Shown here: piece by piece, positions 8,354 to 16,908 of the stretch | Layout: each line of letters opens with the position of its first letter | How positions within the stretch are numbered: the stretch's first letter is position 1 | Origin: DASYTH01 sp035762905 | GTDB taxonomy: Bacteria; Actinomycetota; Actinomycetes; Mycobacteriales; Pseudonocardiaceae | NCBI RefSeq assembly: GCF_035762905.1 | Contig: NZ_DASUCC010000121.1 | Coordinates: forward strand, 8,103-72,102 | DNA: 64,000 nucleotides | Direction of reading: 5' to 3' | Program-made: the position numbers and the translations under genes | Notes under the pieces: generated by a model | Database searches by the model: none | Seen by the model: only the letters and a program-made list of their open reading frames with translations | Told to the model about the DNA's origin: nothing

Positions 8354-9463
8354 ATGCGGGTCCTGATCGCTCCCGACTGTTTCGGCGGGACACTCAGCGC
8401 GACCGAGGCGGCGGTGGCCATCGCCAGCGGCTGGCGCACCGTGGCTCCCGAGGACGAGCTGGTGCTCTGCCCGCAGGCCGACGGCGGCCCCGGCTTCGTC
8501 GACGTGCTGCACCACTCGCTCGGCGGGCAGCTGCGGCACCGGTCGGTCTCCGGTCCGCTGGACCGCCACGTGTCGGCGTTCTGGCTGGAGCACGAGGGCA
8601 CCGCCTACATCGAATGCGCGCAGGCCTGCGGGCTGCACCTGGTGCCGCCGGCGGACCGCAGTGCACTGGCCGCGACCACGATCGGGGTCGGCGAGCTGGT
8701 GCGGGCCGCGCGCGACTCCGGCGTGCACACCGTCGTGGTCGGCCTCGGCGGCTCGGCGAGCACCGACGGCGGTTCCGGGCTGCTCCGCGCGCTCGGCGCG
8801 ATCCCGGTGGACGCCGGCGGCGACGTGCTGCCCCCGGGCGGCGGGCCGCTGGTCGACTGCGCCCGGCTGTCCGGCTCGCCGGAGCTGGGTGACGTCCGGC
8901 TGATCGCCGCATCGGACGTGGAGAACCCGCTGCTCGGCGAGCTGGGCGCGGCCCGGACGTTCGGCCCGCAGAAGGGCGCCGACGAGCTGGCCGTGCGCCG
9001 GCTGGAGCGGGCCATGGGGCGCTGGGCCGACGTGCTGGCCGAGGCGACCGGGCGGGACGTGCGGGACCGGCCGGGCGCCGGGGCGGCCGGCGGTCTCGGC
9101 GCCGCGCTGCTCGCACTCGGCGCCGAGCTGGAATCCGGTGCGGGGCTGGTGCGCCGGCTGAGCGGGCTGGGCCCGGCCATGGACGGGGCCGGGTTGGTGA
9201 TCACCGGTGAGGGCAGCTTCGACTGGCAGTCGCTGCACGGCAAGCTGGTCACCAGTGTGGCCGCCGCGGCGGCCGAGCGCGGGCTGCCGTGCCTGGCGCT
9301 GGCCGGCCAGGTCAGCGTCGGGCGGCGGCAGGCGGCCGCGGCCGGCGTGGAGCGGGCCTACTCGGTGGCCGAGCACGCCGGCTCGGTGGCGGCGTCGCTG
9401 GCCGACCCGTCCGGAACGCTCGCCGCGCTGGCCGCGCAGGTGGCCGGCCAGTGGCGGTTATGA
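8354..9463 (+). CDS. glycerate kinase (GlxK/GarK family)
   Basis: A 369-residue kinase phosphorylating D-glycerate. Family signatures are the opening IAPDCFGGTLSA (phosphate/substrate region), ADGGPGFVDVL, the glycine-rich GLGGSASTDGGSGLL, GPQKGAD and the C-terminal ITGEGSFDWQSLHGKL. Length is standard. ATG start 7 nt after TACCCT, leaderless. It corresponds to Rv2205c. Which carbon (2 or 3) is phosphorylated is not decided by the sequence alone; bacterial members of this family are usually 2-kinases. Confidence 0.9.
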   Translation: MRVLIAPDCFGGTLSATEAAVAIASGWRTVAPEDELVLCPQADGGPGFVDVLHHSLGGQLRHRSVSGPLDRHVSAFWLEHEGTAYIECAQACGLHLVPPADRSALAATTIGVGELVRAARDSGVHTVVVGLGGSASTDGGSGLLRALGAIPVDAGGDVLPPGGGPLVDCARLSGSPELGDVRLIAASDVENPLLGELGAARTFGPQKGADELAVRRLERAMGRWADVLAEATGRDVRDRPGAGAAGGLGAALLALGAELESGAGLVRRLSGLGPAMDGAGLVITGEGSFDWQSLHGKLVTSVAAAAAERGLPCLALAGQVSVGRRQAAAAGVERAYSVAEHAGSVAASLADPSGTLAALAAQVAGQWRL

Positions 9464-9579
9464 CCCGAATCACTGGTCCAGCGTGAGTCGATACCCCGGT
9501 CCGGCGAGTGTGACACCATGGGAAGAAATCGGGAGTGATCCCGGTTGTGCGGGTCAGAAGCGAATCTCGAGGGAGAACG

Positions 9580-9939
9580 ATGACCTCCGCGAAGCAGGAC
9601 ACGGATACGGCCACCCACGGCGTTGAGTTGACCGAAGCCGCCGCGAGCAAGGCCAAGGCGCTGCTCGACCAGGAGGGTCGCGACGACATGCACCTGCGCA
9701 TCGCCGTTCAGCCAGGCGGCTGCGCCGGACTGCGCTACCAACTGTTCTTCGATGAGCGCACGCTCGACGGCGACCTGTTCCGGGACTTCAACGGCCTGAA
9801 GGTGGCCGTCGACCGGATGAGCGCGCCGTACGTGCAGGGCGCGACCATCGACTTCGTCGACTCGATCGAGAAGCAGGGCTTCACCATCGACAACCCGAAC
9901 GCCTCGGGTTCGTGCGCGTGCGGTGACTCATTCCACTGA
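9580..9939 (+). CDS. A-type iron-sulfur carrier (HesB/ErpA family)
   Basis: A 119-residue Fe-S cluster carrier. The three conserved cysteines are in PGGCAGLRY and the C-terminal SCACGDSF. The ATG at 9580 has a GAGGGAGAA ribosome binding site immediately upstream; an in-frame start 45 nt earlier would add an unconserved arginine-rich extension. The first 13 residues are polar and variable, as in homologues. It matches Rv2204c. By context it may mature the Fe-S (Rieske) protein of the nearby respiratory cluster, which is inference. Followed by a strong hairpin. Confidence 0.93.
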   Translation: MTSAKQDTDTATHGVELTEAAASKAKALLDQEGRDDMHLRIAVQPGGCAGLRYQLFFDERTLDGDLFRDFNGLKVAVDRMSAPYVQGATIDFVDSIEKQGFTIDNPNASGSCACGDSFH

Positions 9940-9952
9940 GTGACGACTGTCT

Positions 9953-9989
9953 CCCGAGGGTCGCGTCCGCTCCGGTCGCGGCCCTCGGG
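9953..9989 (+). terminator. GC-rich hairpin after the Fe-S carrier gene
   Basis: CCCGAGGG (9953-9960) pairs perfectly with CCCTCGGG (9982-9989), and an inner CGCG/CGCG can extend the stem. It lies 13 nt after the stop codon. There is no U-tract, as is usual in high-GC actinobacteria. Confidence 0.6.
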
Positions 9990-10003
9990 CGTTCCTGCCC
10001 AGG

Positions 10004-10174
10004 TCAGACGTATTCGTCGAGGTCCTGGACCTGGGCAAGGCAGGCGTCGTCGACCTCCCAGTGGGTCGCCGCCCGGGGCAGCGGCAGGTAGCTCCGCTCG
10101 GCCCGCAGGGAACTGGGGATGTCCGCGCAGTCGGCGATCAACTCGGCCATCGACTCGGGTTCTGGCGCGTTCAC
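10004..10174 (-). CDS. small acidic protein, 56 aa, function unknown
   Basis: A short reading frame on the minus strand starting MNAPEPESMAELIADCAD and ending DLDEYV. Support: it fills the gap between the Fe-S carrier and adoK, has two cysteines and a strongly acidic composition unlike a random GC-rich frame, and its GTG (complement of 10172-10174) lies exactly 7 nt after a TACGGT hexamer, the leaderless pattern shared by its neighbours. M. tuberculosis has Rv2203 at this place, but I cannot claim homology. Confidence 0.55.
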   Translation of the reverse strand: MNAPEPESMAELIADCADIPSSLRAERSYLPLPRAATHWEVDDACLAQVQDLDEYV

Positions 10175-10239
10175 ACAACTGACCGTAGGCCCACCGGGAC
10201 CGACTGCAAAGTCAGGGTCACCGGGTAGGGTCGTCTCTT

Positions 10240-11217
10240 GTGCCTGTAGCGGTTTCCGGAAGCATTGCCACCGACCACCTGATGCATTTCCCGGGGCGGT
10301 TCGCCGACCAGTTGGTCGCCGATCAGCTGCACCGGATCTCGCTCAGCTTCCTGGTCGACGATCTGGTCGTCCGCCGGGGCGGGATCGGCCCGAACATCGC
10401 GTTCGGCATGGCGGTGCTCGGCTGCCGCCCGGTTCTGGTCGGGGCGGTGGGAGCCGACTTCGCCGACTACCGGTCCTGGCTGGAGCGGCACGGCGTGAAC
10501 TGCGCCGGGGTGCACGTGTCCGAGGTGGCGCACACCGCCCGGTTCGTCTGCACCACCGACGACGACATGTGCCAGATCGCCTCGTTCTACGCCGGTGCGA
10601 TGGCCGAGGCGCGGCAGATCGAGCTGGCCCCGATCGCCGACCGGGTCGGGGGCCTGGACCTGGTGCTGATCAGCCCGGACGACCCGGAGGCGATGCTGCG
10701 GCACGCCGAGGAGTGCCGGCAGCGCGGGTACCCGTTCGCCGTCGACCCGTCCCAGCAGTTGGCCAGGATGGACGGCGCGCAGATCCGGGAGTTCATCGGC
10801 GGGGCGGACTACCTGTTCTCCAACGACTACGAGTGGACCCTGCTGCTGCGCAAGACCGGCTGGTCCGAGGCCGAGGTGCTGAGCCGGGTCGGGATGCGGA
10901 TCACCACGCTCGGCGAGAAGGGCGTGGAGATCGTCTCGGCGAACGGCGACTCGATCCACGTCGCCGCCGTGCCGGAGTCCGTCAAGGCGGACCCGACCGG
11001 CGTCGGCGACGGCTTCCGGGCCGGGTTCATCGCCGGCCTGACCAAGGGCCTCGGCCTGGAGCGGTGCGCGCAGCTCGGGTCGTTCGTCGCGGTGAGCGTG
11101 CTGGAGACGGTCGGCACCCAGGAGTGGCTGTTCGACCGGGCCGTCGCGCTGAGCCGGATCGAGGGTGCCTACGGCCCGGACGCCGCGGCCGAGGTCGGCT
11201 CGATCCTGCCTGGGTGA
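10240..11217 (+). CDS. adoK: adenosine kinase (PfkB family)
   Basis: A 325-residue PfkB-type kinase, closely resembling M. tuberculosis AdoK (Rv2202c), which converts adenosine to AMP. Shared features visible are VSGSIATDHLMHFPGRF at the N-terminus, SLSFLVDDL, the purine-salvage active-site stretch AHTARFVCTTD, YLFSNDYEW, TTLGEKGVEIV and the catalytic DPTGVGDGFRAGF near the C-terminus. The start is GTG, 8 nt after TAGGGT (10226-10231). It converges on asnB with a 10-nt gap. Confidence 0.93.
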   Translation: MPVAVSGSIATDHLMHFPGRFADQLVADQLHRISLSFLVDDLVVRRGGIGPNIAFGMAVLGCRPVLVGAVGADFADYRSWLERHGVNCAGVHVSEVAHTARFVCTTDDDMCQIASFYAGAMAEARQIELAPIADRVGGLDLVLISPDDPEAMLRHAEECRQRGYPFAVDPSQQLARMDGAQIREFIGGADYLFSNDYEWTLLLRKTGWSEAEVLSRVGMRITTLGEKGVEIVSANGDSIHVAAVPESVKADPTGVGDGFRAGFIAGLTKGLGLERCAQLGSFVAVSVLETVGTQEWLFDRAVALSRIEGAYGPDAAAEVGSILPG

Positions 11218-11227
11218 GTGTTACGGC

Positions 11228-13156
11228 TCAGAGCTTGACCGGGTAGTGCGGCTCGGGGATCTCCGGGGTGATCCGGCGCTCCACGAAGATGCCGTGCCAG
11301 AGCATGAACACCAGCAGGGCCCAGATCCGCCTGCTGTGGTCCAGGTTGCCGGCCCGGTGTTCGTCGAGCAGCCGCAGCACCGCGTTGCGGTCCAGCTCTT
11401 CCTCGGTCTGCGACTTGACGATGATGTCCCGCGCCCAGTCGTACATCTCGTCGCGCAGCCACAGCCGGATCGGCACCGGGAAGCCCAGCTTGCGCCGGTT
11501 CAGCACGTGCCCGGGCACCACCTCGCGCAGCGCCTGGCGCAGGGCGAACTTCGTGGTCTCCTTGGTGATCTTCTGCTCGAGCGGGATGCGGGCCGCGACC
11601 TTGAACACCTCGGGGTCGAGGAACGGCACGCGCAGCTCCAGCGAGTTGGCCATGGTCATCTTGTCGGCCTTGACCAGGATGTCGCCGCGCAGCCAGGTGA
11701 ACAGGTCCACGTGCTGCATCCTGGTGACCGGGTCCCAGCTCGCCGACTCCCGGTACGGGCCGGCGGTGACGTCGGCGTGCCCGACCTCCGGGTCGAACGT
11801 GTGCAGCACCGACCGGAGCTGGTCGTCCCGGAAGATCCGGGCGTTGCCGTAGTACCGCTCCTCGAGCGACAGCGCGCCGCGGCGGAGCAGGTCCTTGCCC
11901 CGGGTGCCCTCCGGGATCCGGGTGGACACCTTGCCCATCGCCTTGCGCAGCGCGCCGGGGACCCGCTCGAACGGCCGCAGCGACAGCGGTTCGCGGTAGA
12001 TCGTGTAGCCGCCGAACAGCTCGTCGGCGCCCTCACCGGAGAGCACCACCTTGACGTGCTTGCGCGCCTCGCGGGCGATGAACCACAGCGGGACCAGCGC
12101 CGGATCGGCGACCGGGTCGTCCAGGTACCACACGATCAGCGGCAGCGCGGCCATCATCTCCTCGGCGCTCACCGTGCGCACCACGTGCCGCACGCCGAGC
12201 GCCGCGGCCGACTCGGCGGCCACATCCACCTCGGAGTAGCCCTCCCGCTCGAACCCGGTGGTGAACGTGATCAGGTTCGGGTTGTGCCGCTTGGCCAGCG
12301 CGGCGATCGCGGTCGAGTCGATGCCGCCGGACAGGAACGAGCCGACCGTGACGTCGGCGCGCATGTGCTTGGCCACCGAGTCGCTGAGCACCTCGGCGAT
12401 CTCGTCGTAGAGCCGCTCGGCGTCGCCGGCGTCGCGCACCGGCCGGGCGTCGAACCGCGGCGTGAAGTACCGCTTGAACACCGGCGGCTCGCCCGGGGAG
12501 ACGGTGAAGCAGGTGCCCGACTCGACCCGGCGGATCAGCGTGTGCAGCGACTCCGGCTCCGGCACGTACTGCAGCACCAGGTAGTGCTGCAGCGCGGTGC
12601 GGTCCAGTTCGGACCCGATGCCGACCGTGCCGGCCAACTCCAGCAGGGACTTCTTCTCGCTGGAGAACGCCACCCCACCGGGGCCGCTCGCGTAGAACAG
12701 CGGCTTGATGCCGAACGGGTCGCGGGCGCCGAACAGCTCACCGCGCTCGGTGTCCCAGATCAGGAACGCGAACATGCCACGCAGCCGGCCGACCGCGGAC
12801 GGGCCGAGGTAGTGGTAGGCCGCCACCACGGATTCGGTGTCGCCGTCGGTGTTGAACTGCGCGCAGTGCAGGTCGGCGAGCTCCTTGCGCAGCTCCAGGT
12901 AGTTGTAGATCTCGCCGTTGAACAGGATCGCGTACCGGTCCGGCGACTCCGGCGGGCCCCAGCGCAGCGGCTGGTGGGACCGCTCGATGTCGATGATGGA
13001 CAGCCGGTTGAAGCCGAACACCGCCTCGCCACCGGCCCAGGTGCCGGCCTCGTCCGGACCGCGGTGGCGCTGGCAGCGCAGCGCGGCGCTCACGGCGGTC
13101 CTCGCGGATCCGGCGTCGAGCTCGGAGGGACAGATCAGGCCAAGCAGACCACACAC
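11228..13156 (-). CDS. asnB: asparagine synthase (glutamine-hydrolysing)
   Basis: A 642-residue class II amidotransferase. The start was set at the GTG that puts Cys directly after the initiator (M-C-G-L-L-G-L), since this Cys is the glutaminase nucleophile after Met removal; the open frame continues upstream but would bury it. RHRGPDEAG, FNRLSIID and NGEIYNY belong to the glutaminase domain, FLSGGIDSTAIAAL is the synthetase PP-loop, and GEGADELFGGY follows. It corresponds to Rv2201. In mycobacteria the homologue has been linked to amidation of cell-wall peptidoglycan precursors, so the true substrate may not be free aspartate. Confidence 0.92.
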   Translation of the reverse strand: MCGLLGLICPSELDAGSARTAVSAALRCQRHRGPDEAGTWAGGEAVFGFNRLSIIDIERSHQPLRWGPPESPDRYAILFNGEIYNYLELRKELADLHCAQFNTDGDTESVVAAYHYLGPSAVGRLRGMFAFLIWDTERGELFGARDPFGIKPLFYASGPGGVAFSSEKKSLLELAGTVGIGSELDRTALQHYLVLQYVPEPESLHTLIRRVESGTCFTVSPGEPPVFKRYFTPRFDARPVRDAGDAERLYDEIAEVLSDSVAKHMRADVTVGSFLSGGIDSTAIAALAKRHNPNLITFTTGFEREGYSEVDVAAESAAALGVRHVVRTVSAEEMMAALPLIVWYLDDPVADPALVPLWFIAREARKHVKVVLSGEGADELFGGYTIYREPLSLRPFERVPGALRKAMGKVSTRIPEGTRGKDLLRRGALSLEERYYGNARIFRDDQLRSVLHTFDPEVGHADVTAGPYRESASWDPVTRMQHVDLFTWLRGDILVKADKMTMANSLELRVPFLDPEVFKVAARIPLEQKITKETTKFALRQALREVVPGHVLNRRKLGFPVPIRLWLRDEMYDWARDIIVKSQTEEELDRNAVLRLLDEHRAGNLDHSRRIWALLVFMLWHGIFVERRITPEIPEPHYPVKL

Positions 13157-13242
13157 GCTTCCGTCGCACCTCTCGTTCGAGCGCCCCAGTCGACCCAGTA
13201 TCGCTGGCCTGCCCCGAACGGCGGCAGGCGGCTCCCACTGGG

Positions 13243-13286
13243 TAGGCTCCGGCTGGATCAAATCGGGACGCTGAGGAGGAGAAACC
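13243..13286 (+). promoter_or_regulatory. ctaC promoter and ribosome binding site
   Basis: TAGGCT at 13243-13248 is a good -10. The leader is about 30 nt and ends in GAGGAGGAG before the GTG start, so ctaC is translated from a conventional leader, unlike ctaE. A -35 was not clear. The asnB promoter must lie in the same 130-bp divergent gap. Confidence 0.45.
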
Positions 13287-14240
13287 GTGCCCATGGTGCG
13301 CACCCCGGCGGTGTCACACGGGACCCTCGCCCCTGGCCGCCGCCTGGCGCGGATCGGTGGCCTCGCCGGGCTGGTGGCCCTCACGGCGACCGGGTGCTCG
13401 GGCGAGGAGGTGCTCCGGTTCGGCTGGCCCGAGGCGGTCACTCCGCAGGGTGAACGGATGCAGGTGTTCTGGACCTGGTCGGTGATCGCGGCCCTGGTCG
13501 TCGGCGTGATCGTCTGGGCGCTGATCCTGTGGCCGGTCATCGCGCACCGCAAGAAGGGCGACACGCTGCCCAAGCAGTTCCAGTACAACCACTTCCTCGA
13601 GTTCTTCTACACCGCCATCCCGGCGCTCGCCGTCGTCGTGCTGTTCTACTTCACCGTGGTCACCCAGAACTACGTGCTGGCCAAGGCGGACGCCGACGAC
13701 GTGGACGTGACCGTGGACGTCGTCGCGTTCCAGTGGAACTGGGAGTTCACCTATCAGGACACCCGGACGCCGGACGGCGAGCCGGTGCGCACGCTGGGGA
13801 CGTCCGACCTGATCCCGATTCTGGTGCTGCCGACCGACCAGACGATCCACTACAACCTGCGCGCCCGGGACGTGATCCACTCGTTCTTCGTGCCGGAGTT
13901 CAACTTCAAGCGCGACGTGTTCCCCGCGCCGGAGAAGAACAACCAGGACTCGTCGTTCCAGAACTCGATCGACCGCGAGGGTTCGTTCGTCGGCCGGTGC
14001 GCCGAGCTGTGCGGGATCTACCACTCGGCGATGAACTTCGAGGTGCGCGCGCTCTCGCCGGAGCGGTTCGACCGGTACATGTCGTTGCGGCAGCAGGAGA
14101 ATCCGCGGACCGAGGATCCGTACACCGCGGGTGAGGCGCTGGCCGAGATGCAGCGGACCGATCCGAGCTGCGGCGAGCTGTGCTCGCCGCTCGCGACCAC
14201 GACGGTGCCGTTCGACACGAAGCGGAACTCGTCGCGCTGA
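13287..14240 (+). CDS. ctaC: cytochrome c oxidase subunit II (aa3-type)
   Basis: A 317-residue lipoprotein subunit carrying the CuA electron-entry site. A lipobox-type TATGC precedes the mature Cys near residue 38, followed by two membrane helices (about 60-82 and 105-125), then the cupredoxin domain with FQWNWEFTY and the CuA ligands in CAELCGIYHSAMNF (two Cys, His, Met). GTG start with a GAGGAGGAG ribosome binding site. ctaF follows 29 nt later. Together with ctaE, ctaF and qcrCAB it forms the bcc-aa3 supercomplex; ctaD is elsewhere. It matches Rv2200c. Confidence 0.96.
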   Translation: MPMVRTPAVSHGTLAPGRRLARIGGLAGLVALTATGCSGEEVLRFGWPEAVTPQGERMQVFWTWSVIAALVVGVIVWALILWPVIAHRKKGDTLPKQFQYNHFLEFFYTAIPALAVVVLFYFTVVTQNYVLAKADADDVDVTVDVVAFQWNWEFTYQDTRTPDGEPVRTLGTSDLIPILVLPTDQTIHYNLRARDVIHSFFVPEFNFKRDVFPAPEKNNQDSSFQNSIDREGSFVGRCAELCGIYHSAMNFEVRALSPERFDRYMSLRQQENPRTEDPYTAGEALAEMQRTDPSCGELCSPLATTTVPFDTKRNSSR

Positions 14241-14269
14241 GCGACGGTTTCGGAAAGGGTGCAGCAGCA

Positions 14270-14671
14270 ATGAAGGTCGAGGCCAGGCTCTTCGACATCA
14301 CGACCGCGTTCTTCTTCGTGTCGGCCGTGGTGTACGGCTTCTGGGCCAAGGAACCGGTCGGCCTGATCGGGCTGATCCTCACCGGCGGCCTGTCCCTGAT
14401 CATCGGCTCGTACTTCCACTTCGTGGCCCGTCGCACCGAGCAGCGCGCCGAGGACAACCCGGACGCCGAGATCAGCGACGGCGCCGGTGAGCTGGGCTTC
14501 TTCAGCCCCGGCAGCTACTGGCCGGTCGGCGTCGCCGCCTCCGCCGCCATCGCCGCGCTCGCCATGGCCTTCTGGCAGGTCTGGCTCCTGGTCATCGGCG
14601 CCGTCCTGCTGCTGCTGACCATCGGCGGCCTGGTGTTCGAGTACCACACCCGCCCCAACGTCACCGAGTAG
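14270..14671 (+). CDS. ctaF: cytochrome c oxidase subunit IV (actinobacterial)
   Basis: A 133-residue membrane protein with four hydrophobic helices in two pairs (about 8-50 and 78-125), separated by a charged cytosolic loop (RRTEQRAEDNPDAE). Start ATG at 14270, preceded by GGAAAGGG. It follows ctaC in the same operon and matches Rv2199c, the small subunit found in actinobacterial bcc-aa3 supercomplexes. The longer in-frame upstream extension overlaps ctaC and is not hydrophobic, so it was rejected. Confidence 0.9.
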   Translation: MKVEARLFDITTAFFFVSAVVYGFWAKEPVGLIGLILTGGLSLIIGSYFHFVARRTEQRAEDNPDAEISDGAGELGFFSPGSYWPVGVAASAAIAALAMAFWQVWLLVIGAVLLLLTIGGLVFEYHTRPNVTE

Positions 14672-14710
14672 GAGTAGGTGACCGCGGCCGGGATGCGGTG
14701 CTGTTTTCCG

Positions 14711-15751
14711 TTAGCCGGCGAGTTCGGCGGAGCGGGTCACCCAGCGGTTGAGCAGGCCGGCCGCGGCGCCGGAGTCGATGGCCTCGGTGGCGGTTTCCAT
14801 GGCGGCGGCGAGGTCGGCGTGCAGGTCGCCGGACAGGCCACGGAACGTGGCGATGGCGGCGGCCGCGTTGAGCAGGACCGTGTCGCGCACCGCGCCGGGG
14901 GAGCCGGAGATCACCTTCTGCGCGATCGCGGCGTTGGTCGCGGCGTCGCCGCCGGCAAGGTCGGCGGCGGTGGCGGGCGCGACGCCGAGCCGGGCAGGGT
15001 CGATCGAATCCGGGCGCACGGTGCCACCGGAGACGGTCCAGACCCGGGTGGTCGTGGTCGTGGTGATCTCGTCCAGGCCGTCGTCCCCGCGCACCACCAG
15101 CATGGTGAAGCCGCGCGCGGCCAGCACCTCGGCCATGATCGGGGCCATCCGCTCGTTCGCGCAGCCGACCAGGCCCGCCACGGGCTGCGCCGGGTTGGTC
15201 AGCGGGCCGAGCACGTTGAACGTGGTCGGGATGCCGATCTCCCGGCGGGTCGGGCCGGCGTGCCGCAGCGCCGGGTGGAACGCGGGGGCGAAGCAGAACC
15301 CGATGCCCAGCTCGCCGACGCAGGTGCCGACCGCCTCCGGGGACAGCTCGATCCGCACGCCGAGCGCCTCGAGCACGTCGGCCGACCCGCACTGCGACGA
15401 CGCCGCCCGGTTGCCGTGCTTGACCACCGGAACCCCGGCGGCCGCCGTGACCAGCGCGCTCATCGTGGAGATGTTCACCGAGCCGGACCGGTCGCCGCCG
15501 GTGCCCACCACGTCGGCCGCCCGCCCGTCCACCCGCACCCGGCGGGCGTGCCCCAGCATGGCCTCGGCCATCCCGGCCACCTCGGCCGGCGTCTCACCCT
15601 TTGACCGCAGCGCCACCACGAACGCGCCGATCTGCGCCGGGGTGGCGTTGCCTAACATGATCTCGTTCATCGCCCACGAGGTGTCCTCGAGCGCGAGGTC
15701 CTCCCGGCCGACCAGCCGGGTGAGCATCTCGGGCCAGGTCCGGGTCGTCAT
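14711..15751 (-). CDS. trpD: anthranilate phosphoribosyltransferase
   Basis: A 346-residue enzyme of tryptophan synthesis that attaches PRPP to anthranilate. Motifs are GTGGDRSGSVNISTMSA (PRPP/Mg binding), KHGNRAASSQCGSADVLEALG (anthranilate site) and the IPTTFNVLGPLTNPA region. The ATG at 15751 was used; an in-frame GTG at 15760 overlaps the upstream gene's stop as GTGA and could equally be the start, adding three residues and coupling translation to the receiver-like protein. It is isolated from other trp genes, as in M. tuberculosis (Rv2192c). Confidence 0.94.
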   Translation of the reverse strand: MTTRTWPEMLTRLVGREDLALEDTSWAMNEIMLGNATPAQIGAFVVALRSKGETPAEVAGMAEAMLGHARRVRVDGRAADVVGTGGDRSGSVNISTMSALVTAAAGVPVVKHGNRAASSQCGSADVLEALGVRIELSPEAVGTCVGELGIGFCFAPAFHPALRHAGPTRREIGIPTTFNVLGPLTNPAQPVAGLVGCANERMAPIMAEVLAARGFTMLVVRGDDGLDEITTTTTTRVWTVSGGTVRPDSIDPARLGVAPATAADLAGGDAATNAAIAQKVISGSPGAVRDTVLLNAAAAIATFRGLSGDLHADLAAAMETATEAIDSGAAAGLLNRWVTRSAELAG

Positions 15752-15756
15752 CCCGG

Positions 15757-16167
15757 TCACCCCCGCGCCACCGGCAGGCGCCGGGCGCGCAGCACGTCGG
15801 CCACGGTCTCGGCGGCGGCCAGCGGGTCGAGCGGGTAGATCACCACCGCGTCGGCCTGCGACCAGGTGGCCAGCCACCGGTCGTCCTTGCGGCGCACCGC
15901 GATCACGATCGGGCCGCAGTCGGTGATCTCGTTCTTGAGCTGCCGGCACAGGCCGATCCCGCCGGTCGGTTGGGCCTCCCCGTCCAGGATGGCCAGATCG
16001 ATCCTGCCGGCGTCCATGGTCATCAGCACCTCGGACACGGTGCCCGCCTCGATGTAGTCCACCCGCCCGATGTCCGGGGCGGGTCGGCGACCCACCGCTG
16101 TGATGATCGCCTCTCGAATGTTGGGGCGGTGGCTGTAGACGAGGATCTTCAGCGGCTGCGTGCTCAC
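15757..16167 (-). CDS. lone response-regulator receiver-like protein
   Basis: A 136-residue protein with a CheY-like fold pattern: beta-1 LKILVYS, a putative phospho-acceptor aspartate in IDLAILDGE and a beta-strand IVIAVRRKDD supplying a lysine. The acidic pair normally following beta-1 is missing (S-H instead of D-D), so phosphorylation is doubtful. There is no output or DNA-binding domain. GTG start with an AGAAGGG ribosome binding site. Its stop overlaps the possible trpD GTG, and its start faces the ctaE promoter 118 bp away, so it could act on either neighbour; this is inference. Confidence 0.75.
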   Translation of the reverse strand: MSTQPLKILVYSHRPNIREAIITAVGRRPAPDIGRVDYIEAGTVSEVLMTMDAGRIDLAILDGEAQPTGGIGLCRQLKNEITDCGPIVIAVRRKDDRWLATWSQADAVVIYPLDPLAAAETVADVLRARRLPVARG

Positions 16168-16285
16168 GGTGCGCGCCCTTCTGGCAATCGACCAGGTTGG
16201 AGGCCTCGAATGGTATCGAGCGACCCCCGCGGCGCGCCGTGGACCCGAACAGGCGAGGGGGATCACCGCAAGACATAATGCCCGC

Positions 16286-16888
16286 GTGACGACCGCAGCG
16301 CCCTCCATCAGCCAACGGGTGCACTCGCTGAACCGGCCGAACATGGTCAGCGTAGGCACGATCATCTGGCTGTCCAGCGAGCTGATGTTCTTCGCCGGCC
16401 TGTTCGCGATGTTCTTCACGGTCAAGGCGCAGAACGACACCGAGCACTGGCCGCCGGAGCCCACCGAGCTGAACATCCCTTACGCGCTGGTTGTCACGAT
16501 CATCCTGGTCGCCTCGTCCTTCACCTGTCAGATGGGTGTTTTCGCGGCGGAGAAGGGTGACGTGTTCGGGCTGCGCAGGTGGTACGTGCTCACCCTGATC
16601 ATGGGCACGATCTTCGTGCTGGGTCAGGCCAACGAGTACCGCCAGTTGATCGCCGAGGGGACCACGATCCCGTCCTCGGCCTACGGCACCGTGTTCTACC
16701 TGACCACCGGGTTCCACGGCCTGCACGTGACCGGCGGACTCGTCGCGTTCGTCTACCTGCTGATCCGCACCAAGCTGAGCAAGTTCACGCCCGCCCAGGC
16801 CACGTCGGCGATCGTGGTGTCGTACTACTGGCACTTCGTCGACATCGTCTGGATCGGCCTGTTCACCGTCATCTACTTCATCCCGTGA
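16286..16888 (+). CDS. ctaE: cytochrome c oxidase subunit III
   Basis: A 200-residue, five-helix subunit III of the aa3 oxidase. Typical stretches are SLNRPNMVSVGTIIWLSSELMFF at the start (split over helix 1), TTGFHGLHVTGGL and SYYWHFVDIVWIGLF at the C-terminus, the last being the family signature. GTG start 6 nt after CATAAT (16274-16279), a near-perfect -10 and a leaderless mRNA. It heads the ctaE-qcrC-qcrA-qcrB operon. Matches Rv2193. Confidence 0.96.
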   Translation: MTTAAPSISQRVHSLNRPNMVSVGTIIWLSSELMFFAGLFAMFFTVKAQNDTEHWPPEPTELNIPYALVVTIILVASSFTCQMGVFAAEKGDVFGLRRWYVLTLIMGTIFVLGQANEYRQLIAEGTTIPSSAYGTVFYLTTGFHGLHVTGGLVAFVYLLIRTKLSKFTPAQATSAIVVSYYWHFVDIVWIGLFTVIYFIP

Positions 16889-16908
16889 CCACGAGGACTG
16901 CCGCACAG

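Noticed and set aside
11165..13453. 762-codon plus-strand open frame
   Set aside because: Exactly antisense to asnB, of low-complexity Arg/His/Gly composition; asnB has clear catalytic motifs.
16885..16908. Alternative GTG start of qcrC overlapping the ctaE stop
   Set aside because: Not fully rejected: it would add eight residues and couple translation, but the ATG at 16909 precedes the signal sequence directly. Left as an alternative.
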